This document shows positions 48,952-52,816 of a stretch of 52,816 nucleotides of DNA, piece after piece (positions within the stretch are counted from its first letter, which is position 1; each line of letters opens with the position of its first letter). Made by a program: the position numbers and the translations under genes. This stretch comes from Lachnospiraceae bacterium (GTDB taxonomy: Bacteria; Bacillota; Clostridia; Lachnospirales; Lachnospiraceae), in contig JAFZRZ010000047.1 of assembly GCA_017619635.1 (NCBI GenBank), positions 1 through 52,816 on the forward strand. Reading direction: 5' to 3'. The notes beneath the pieces are model-generated. The model did not search any database. It saw only the letters and a list, made by a program, of their open reading frames with translations, and was not told the DNA's origin.

Positions 48952-51123
48952 TCAATTCATCTGGAAAATATTAATTTTATCACCATTGGTCACACAGTAA
49001 AGTTCTCCCATTGTAGATACTCTGTCGGACTCCCCGAGTTCCTCTACTATATTCTGATCCATATCTATAAGGTAGGCTTTACCATCTTTTATTATGGGAG
49101 CATATCCGTTATAAAACTGTCCGGCATCGTCATACATGGCAATCTCATTTCCTTCAGGATCGATATAACCCCATTTATCTCCATTTTGTACAAGCCACAG
49201 ATCATCCTCAGCCATACAGATATAATCATAATCTGCCAGCGCTTTTTGTTTAGAGACATCTACTAAAAGATATCTGTCTGAACAAATCCATACCATCTTT
49301 GTCCCGCGGTTATATGTGTATGCTCCGTCGTAATAATATCCGTAGATATCATTATATTCATTGTAGTTCCATTCCGAATAGCTACCGTCTGGCTTCATGT
49401 AACACACATCGAAATCGCATACTTCATTGCTGTTTTCATCATACAGACACATATATCCCCATTCAATAAAAGGATGATATGTGATATAGTATCCGTCACT
49501 TATTCCTGACAACAGCGGTCTTGGCATATATGAGCCACTGCTTGCTCCGTTTCCTTCCCATCCAAAATCCCCGGTGTTATCAGAATGTTCCTCCCAGTAA
49601 AGAATACTGTCATACTCGGTCTGCCATGTTATATGCCCATCCTCATACATTTTGCCCACTTCCATCTTTGAGTGATTTGCAGCAACATCCTCACTGTATC
49701 TTCTTAAGAGAACGATATTATCATCATGACTTCCGACATGAACAACAGCTGTTCCTTCCATCATTGAAGTCTCTATTATCAGATTCCCGTCATAATCATA
49801 ATAATCAAGCAGCTCATCTGCTATCCATTCACCATATCCCGATATAGGCGCAACGATGAAGCAGTTTGCTGTTGCTATGATGGTATTAGGTGTCTGATAG
49901 ATCACCTTGCCTGTCTTATCAAAAAGATAGTACTGTGAGCCGTCACCCATAACAAAATAGCCTTTGTTGTTTGCAGAGCTGAAACTCTCATATTTACATG
50001 GTACTATCTCGTTAAGATCATAGTCGGCCGCTCCGAACAATCCATCTTTTTCAACGATCATAACTCCGGCGTATGATTTTCCGATATCATCAAATCCGGC
50101 TGCTTTTAAGTCGCCGAGTTTATTAAGTTCAGGTTCGTTTTTTTCTTCTTCGATAGTTTTTTCAACCTGTGTATCAGATTGAACTGTTGTCTTATCTTCA
50201 GTTTCAGTGACGCTTGTCCCGGTATCTGTTTCTGTAGCTACTGTTTCTGTAACAGTTGTATCTGTCTGTTCATCATTTACTTTTCCCTTACCAAAGACTA
50301 TGGCAGCTACTATCCCGCCTACTGCAATAAGGCCTATGATCGAAGCTATGGCTATCTTTTTTGCTGCAACGCTTCCTGCTATCTTGGCTGTGCTCCCCGC
50401 ACCGACACCTGTCGTATTTGCTTCGGTCGCTATCACACCACTAAGTTGCGAACCCATAACGGGGGCACTTGTAGCGTATGCTTTTGCCTCGTAACCAAAG
50501 AGTAAGAGCATGAAAGGAGCAAATGAGTAAAGCTTGATACCCTGTTTCTTTTCAACATCACTTACTGACTCTTTGATCTTTGCCTTGGCACGGTTAAGAT
50601 GGGATTTGACTGTATTTACAGGGATCCCCAGCTGCTCGGCTATTTCATCCTGCTTCTGATTGTTGTAATAGAAACCAATGACGCATGCTCTCTGAACGTC
50701 AGAAAGATCATCAATGATGCCACGTATTATTTCAATCTTTGCTTTATTGTCGAAGATGTTTTCAGGGATAAATGATTCATTATCAGAAACTGATTCAAAG
50801 AAATCACTCTCATTTCCCTCATCATCTGTCTTTACATCCACAAGGATATCTCTATCTTTCTTGATATACGCAAAACACTTGCGGTTTGCGATAGTCGATG
50901 CCCAGCTAAGAAAGTCCTCTGCCTGTTTCAGTTGCGAGATGTTCTTAAAGATCTCAACATATGTATCCTGTAACATGTCCTGTGCTATATCTTCGTTTTT
51001 AACGATATGTATAACGCAGGTATGAAGGTATTTATAACTTCCCTCATAAATATCCGTGAATGCGTTGCTGTTACCATTTTTGACCTGATTTATCTTTTCT
51101 ATCAATTCTGCCGGTGTCTTCAT
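48952..51123 (-). CDS. ECF sigma factor fused to membrane anchor and WG-repeat domain
   Basis: The 723-residue protein begins with an ECF sigma factor: the region 2 motif NEDIAQDMLQDTYVEIFKNI near 45 with FLSWASTIANRKCFAYI, and region 4 with LSDVQRACVIGFYYNNQ, then EIAEQLGIPVNTVKSHLNRA near 160-180. After a short hydrophobic patch (FAPFMLLLFGY, about 200-212) comes a clear membrane helix at about 255-277. A Thr/Glu-rich linker follows, then an exterior domain (about 330-723) with WG-like units: GLFGAADYDLNEIVPCKY, YYLFDKTGKVIYQ, KWGYIDPEGNEIAMYDDA and FYNGYAPIIKDGKAYLI. The exterior part resembles the protein at 19749-21848. It ends an operon with the 88-residue protein gene 4 bases upstream. 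A sigma factor held at the membrane and released by a signal is the likely mechanism. Confidence 0.9.
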   Translation of the reverse strand: MKTPAELIEKINQVKNGNSNAFTDIYEGSYKYLHTCVIHIVKNEDIAQDMLQDTYVEIFKNISQLKQAEDFLSWASTIANRKCFAYIKKDRDILVDVKTDDEGNESDFFESVSDNESFIPENIFDNKAKIEIIRGIIDDLSDVQRACVIGFYYNNQKQDEIAEQLGIPVNTVKSHLNRAKAKIKESVSDVEKKQGIKLYSFAPFMLLLFGYEAKAYATSAPVMGSQLSGVIATEANTTGVGAGSTAKIAGSVAAKKIAIASIIGLIAVGGIVAAIVFGKGKVNDEQTDTTVTETVATETDTGTSVTETEDKTTVQSDTQVEKTIEEEKNEPELNKLGDLKAAGFDDIGKSYAGVMIVEKDGLFGAADYDLNEIVPCKYESFSSANNKGYFVMGDGSQYYLFDKTGKVIYQTPNTIIATANCFIVAPISGYGEWIADELLDYYDYDGNLIIETSMMEGTAVVHVGSHDDNIVLLRRYSEDVAANHSKMEVGKMYEDGHITWQTEYDSILYWEEHSDNTGDFGWEGNGASSGSYMPRPLLSGISDGYYITYHPFIEWGYMCLYDENSNEVCDFDVCYMKPDGSYSEWNYNEYNDIYGYYYDGAYTYNRGTKMVWICSDRYLLVDVSKQKALADYDYICMAEDDLWLVQNGDKWGYIDPEGNEIAMYDDAGQFYNGYAPIIKDGKAYLIDMDQNIVEELGESDRVSTMGELYCVTNGDKINIFQMN

Positions 51124-51126
51124 AAA

Positions 51127-51393
51127 CTATAACCTCGTAATATCTATCTTTGATCCTTTTGATTTGATCTTATCTTTATCAATTATACCTGAAATTTCAA
51201 TGTATTGACCTTCTTTTAGAAAAATCGCATCCTTTACGGCCTGTCTATCCTTGGAATAAATATGAAATCTTTGATCTTCACTGATCACTTCGTATGTAAC
51301 CCTGTCATTTAGGATTTCAATACTCCCTGATACTTTTCCGTTTATCTGCATGCCCGTTACCTTTCCTATTCTATCATATCTTAATCTATCCAT
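51127..51393 (-). CDS. Small beta-rich protein, 88 residues, in sigma operon
   Basis: The protein has no signal peptide or membrane helix. Its sequence alternates short strands: RIGKVTGMQINGKVSGSIEI, RVTYEVISEDQRFHIYS and EGQYIEISGIIDKDKIKS, which suggests an OB-fold-like barrel, but no family is recognised. It is 4 bases upstream of the sigma-factor fusion and 15 bases downstream of the lipoprotein gene, so the three are one transcript. A cytoplasmic modulator of the sigma factor or a nucleic-acid-binding protein is possible. Confidence 0.65.
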   Translation of the reverse strand: MDRLRYDRIGKVTGMQINGKVSGSIEILNDRVTYEVISEDQRFHIYSKDRQAVKDAIFLKEGQYIEISGIIDKDKIKSKGSKIDITRL

Positions 51394-51407
51394 ATGATCT
51401 ATGAGTA

Positions 51408-52151
51408 TTACTTAATTGTGGTATATTCCCCGTACTTTACATCCTTTACGAACAAATAGTACTGTCCCACGTTTGCACCGAATGCGCCGTGAAAATATGT
51501 TTCATACAGGACTTCTTTTACACAGACAACAGCATCTTCTTCAATGTCTACGCTTGGAGATATATCGATCATTTTATATTCGTTTCCAAGACCTATCTTC
51601 GCCATGGCCGCATCACTCCACATGACAGAATAGGCTTCGATATCACTTTCAAAGCTAAGCCTTAAATCACCAGGCCCAGGCGCGGGCATCAGACTAAGCC
51701 CGTTTTTATTCTCTTTAACATACATAACTAACATTTCATCGCCCTTCAGTAATTCATAGTCTGCAATAATACCCTTTTTCTTTGCATCGTCAAGACTCAC
51801 CGTCTGCTTATTTGAATCTTTAAAAAATGCGTTTCCGTCCGTCGCATTCCCATCGGTATTATCCCACGTTGAATATATGAAATGTATCACGTACGGCTTA
51901 TATCCCTCTATATCTTTAAGGCCCACTTCAACTCCGTCAACCTCTACAACGTGGTCATACTTCTTATAAGGATCCGTTTCCTCAACGGGCACGGCTTCGG
52001 CTACCGCTGCCACAGCTGTACAGGCTTCCTGAGAGCGCCCACACCCTGTAAGCGATAACACTGTTAAAGCGCAACATATCCAACATACTAAAACTCTTCT
52101 TTTGATTTCTGCTACTCTCATTACACAACCTGCAACTCTTGATTTCATCAT
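51408..52151 (-). CDS. Lipoprotein, first gene of sigma operon
   Basis: Lipobox SLTGC places the lipid-modified cysteine at about residue 37, after a long basic N-terminus (MMKSRVAGCVMRVAEIKRR). GGAGGAAAG precedes the ATG. The mature part of 210 residues has KYDHVVEVDGVEVGLKDIEG, NATDGNAFF, an LSLMPAPGPGDLRLSFESD stretch and FVKDVKYGEYTTI at the end. No family is recognised. ECF-type promoter element C lies 55 bases upstream. As an exported protein in the same operon as the membrane-tethered sigma factor, it may be its signal partner. Confidence 0.7.
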   Translation of the reverse strand: MMKSRVAGCVMRVAEIKRRVLVCWICCALTVLSLTGCGRSQEACTAVAAVAEAVPVEETDPYKKYDHVVEVDGVEVGLKDIEGYKPYVIHFIYSTWDNTDGNATDGNAFFKDSNKQTVSLDDAKKKGIIADYELLKGDEMLVMYVKENKNGLSLMPAPGPGDLRLSFESDIEAYSVMWSDAAMAKIGLGNEYKMIDISPSVDIEEDAVVCVKEVLYETYFHGAFGANVGQYYLFVKDVKYGEYTTIK

Positions 52152-52205
52152 TTTTCTTTCCTCCTAAACTTTATCTGATTCTCTGACCTTTGGCCTTTTT
52201 TGTTC

Positions 52206-52246
52206 CTTACACTTATATAGAGTGAGCAAGTTTCAAAAAAGTTGCA
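52206..52246 (-). promoter_or_regulatory. ECF-type promoter element C (lipoprotein-sigma operon)
   Basis: On the minus strand TGCAACTTTTTT (from 52246), 18 bases between TGCAAC and CTCTATATAAGTGTAAG (52222-52206). Nearly identical to element A. It would make the sigma operon autoregulated. Confidence 0.78.
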
Positions 52247-52278
52247 GAAAAATGAAAAATTTTTTTCAATAAATCATG

Positions 52279-52396
52279 ACCACCGGCTTAGCCGGTGGTT
52301 TGCTCTGCGGCTATAAGCCGCGGTTCCCTGCTTGCCTCTAAAGAGGCTCTGAATAGTTCGCCTTCCGCACTGCGGTCTCTGGCTGACGCTTAAGCG
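52279..52396. repeat. Row of five short hairpins at the IS200-type element end
   Basis: Successive perfect stems with tiny loops: ACCACCGGC/GCCGGTGGT (52279-52299), GCGGCT/AGCCGC (52307-52321), GCCTCT/AGAGGC (52334-52347), CCGCA/TGCGG (52365-52375) and CGCTTAAGCG (52387-52396). The first is the typical subterminal hairpin recognised by IS200/IS605 transposases. The others may belong to the element end. Confidence 0.75.
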
Positions 52397-52404
52397 CCTT
52401 CTTT

Positions 52405-52815
52405 TTAGCCTTTTTCTACCGGCTCACCCGTGAACGGGTCTATGTACTCTTTTAGTGTCATCTGGTCGTATTCTAAGTCCTCTTTTAATTGGTTTCTTAT
52501 ATACTCTTCAATTTTCTTCGCATTTTTACCTACTGTATCCACATAGTATCCTCTACACCAAAAGTGTCGATTCCCATATTTATACTTTAGATTCGCATGC
52601 CTTTCGAAAATCATAAGCGAACTCTTTCCTTTTAAATAACCCATTACTTCTGATACGCTGTATTTTGGTGGAATCCTTACAAACATATGTATATGATCCG
52701 GGCATGCTTCAGCTTCTATTATTTCTATTCCCTTCCGCTTGCATAATTCACTTAATATATGCCCTACATCTGCTCTGATTTTCCCGTATACTACTTTCCT
52801 ACGATACTTTGGAGC
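52405..52815 (-). CDS. tnpA: IS200-type Y1 transposase TnpA (N-terminus off window)
   Basis: The frame is open from the window edge to 52405 (136 codons before the stop); about 15-20 N-terminal residues are missing. Visible features: KYRRKVVYGKIRADVGHIL, then IEIIEAEACPDHIHMFVRIP with the H-x-H (HUH) metal site, LMIFERHANLKYKYGNRHFW, and the catalytic tyrosine in YVDTVGKNAKKIEEYIRNQ. Y1 transposases cut and join single-stranded DNA at hairpin ends. The C-terminus has the extended TLKEYIDPFTGEPVEKG. The gene appears intact in the visible part. Confidence 0.93.
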   Translation of the reverse strand, partial: APKYRRKVVYGKIRADVGHILSELCKRKGIEIIEAEACPDHIHMFVRIPPKYSVSEVMGYLKGKSSLMIFERHANLKYKYGNRHFWCRGYYVDTVGKNAKKIEEYIRNQLKEDLEYDQMTLKEYIDPFTGEPVEKG

Positions 52816-52816
52816 A

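Larger units (their letters stand above)
52279..52816 (-). mobile_element. IS200-type insertion sequence (partial at window edge)
   Basis: It comprises the hairpin row and the tnpA gene. Only the 3' end of the element is in the window. The left hairpin is 33 bases from promoter element C, so the element borders the sigma operon. Whether a tnpB gene accompanies it cannot be seen. Confidence 0.75.

Overview
The window looks like a chromosomal segment of a low-to-mid GC, Gram-positive anaerobe of the Clostridia, most likely a Lachnospiraceae relative such as Butyrivibrio. The basis is gene content and style: lipoproteins with lipoboxes, WG-repeat and YARHG envelope proteins, LytTR/DUF3021 genes, an rpsT-hemW-lepA neighbourhood, QueH, PnuC, GH43 and strong AGGAGG ribosome sites. 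This is inference from content; no marker gene fixes the genus. No tRNA, rRNA, prophage or CRISPR array was seen. Most genes lie on the minus strand; the plus-strand genes are a cation antiporter, queH, and a macro-domain/NMN-salvage group.

Layout. 1-3.5 kb: the N-terminal 790 residues of a very large secreted adhesin-like protein with RTX-like repeats, preceded by a membrane-anchored TPR protein. 3.5-4.4 kb: a long non-coding stretch with several repeat families. 4.4-12.2 kb: small proteins (YbjQ-like, GNAT, a SprA-like HEGEH protein), then two unusual fusion genes, a nucleotidyltransferase-aminotransferase and a YidC-CDP-glycerol transferase, which together look like an envelope polymer module, then ribF. 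12.25-13.5 kb: a complete yybP-ykoY-type (Mn2+) riboswitch with overlapping terminator in front of a Na+/Ca2+-type antiporter. 13.5-30 kb: housekeeping (AroE-AroK fusion, PilT, S20, HemW, LepA, ArgS, QueH) mixed with membrane proteins. 30-34 kb: a tight minus-strand operon of GH43, hotdog thioesterase, serine hydrolase and condensation-type acyltransferase. 34-35.5 kb: DUF3021-LytTR-DUF3021 with candidate operator repeats. 35.5-42 kb: a rhodanese/TtcA-like sulfur enzyme, Cys-rich proteins, lipoproteins and an AraC regulator. 42-45 kb: macro-domain protein, NMN adenylyltransferase-like protein and PnuC. 45-52.2 kb: envelope stress-like genes around an ECF sigma factor. 52.3 kb to the end: an IS200-type element, cut by the window edge.

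The strongest candidate for an undescribed system is at 46.9-52.25 kb. One gene encodes an ECF sigma factor fused through a transmembrane segment to a large WG-repeat-like sensor domain. Three almost identical promoter-like elements, each with TGCAAC, exactly 18 bases, then CTCTATA or CTCTGTA, lie upstream of three transcription units: lipoprotein/88-residue protein/sigma factor; the YARHG lipoprotein; and the zinc-ribbon membrane protein. This predicts an autoregulated, membrane-tethered sigma factor with a local envelope regulon. A second protein with the same sensor domain but no sigma domain is encoded next to lepA. The other leading candidates are the YidC-CDP-glycerol transferase fusion with its partner, and the antiporter terminator that is written antisense inside the shikimate-kinase lid codons.
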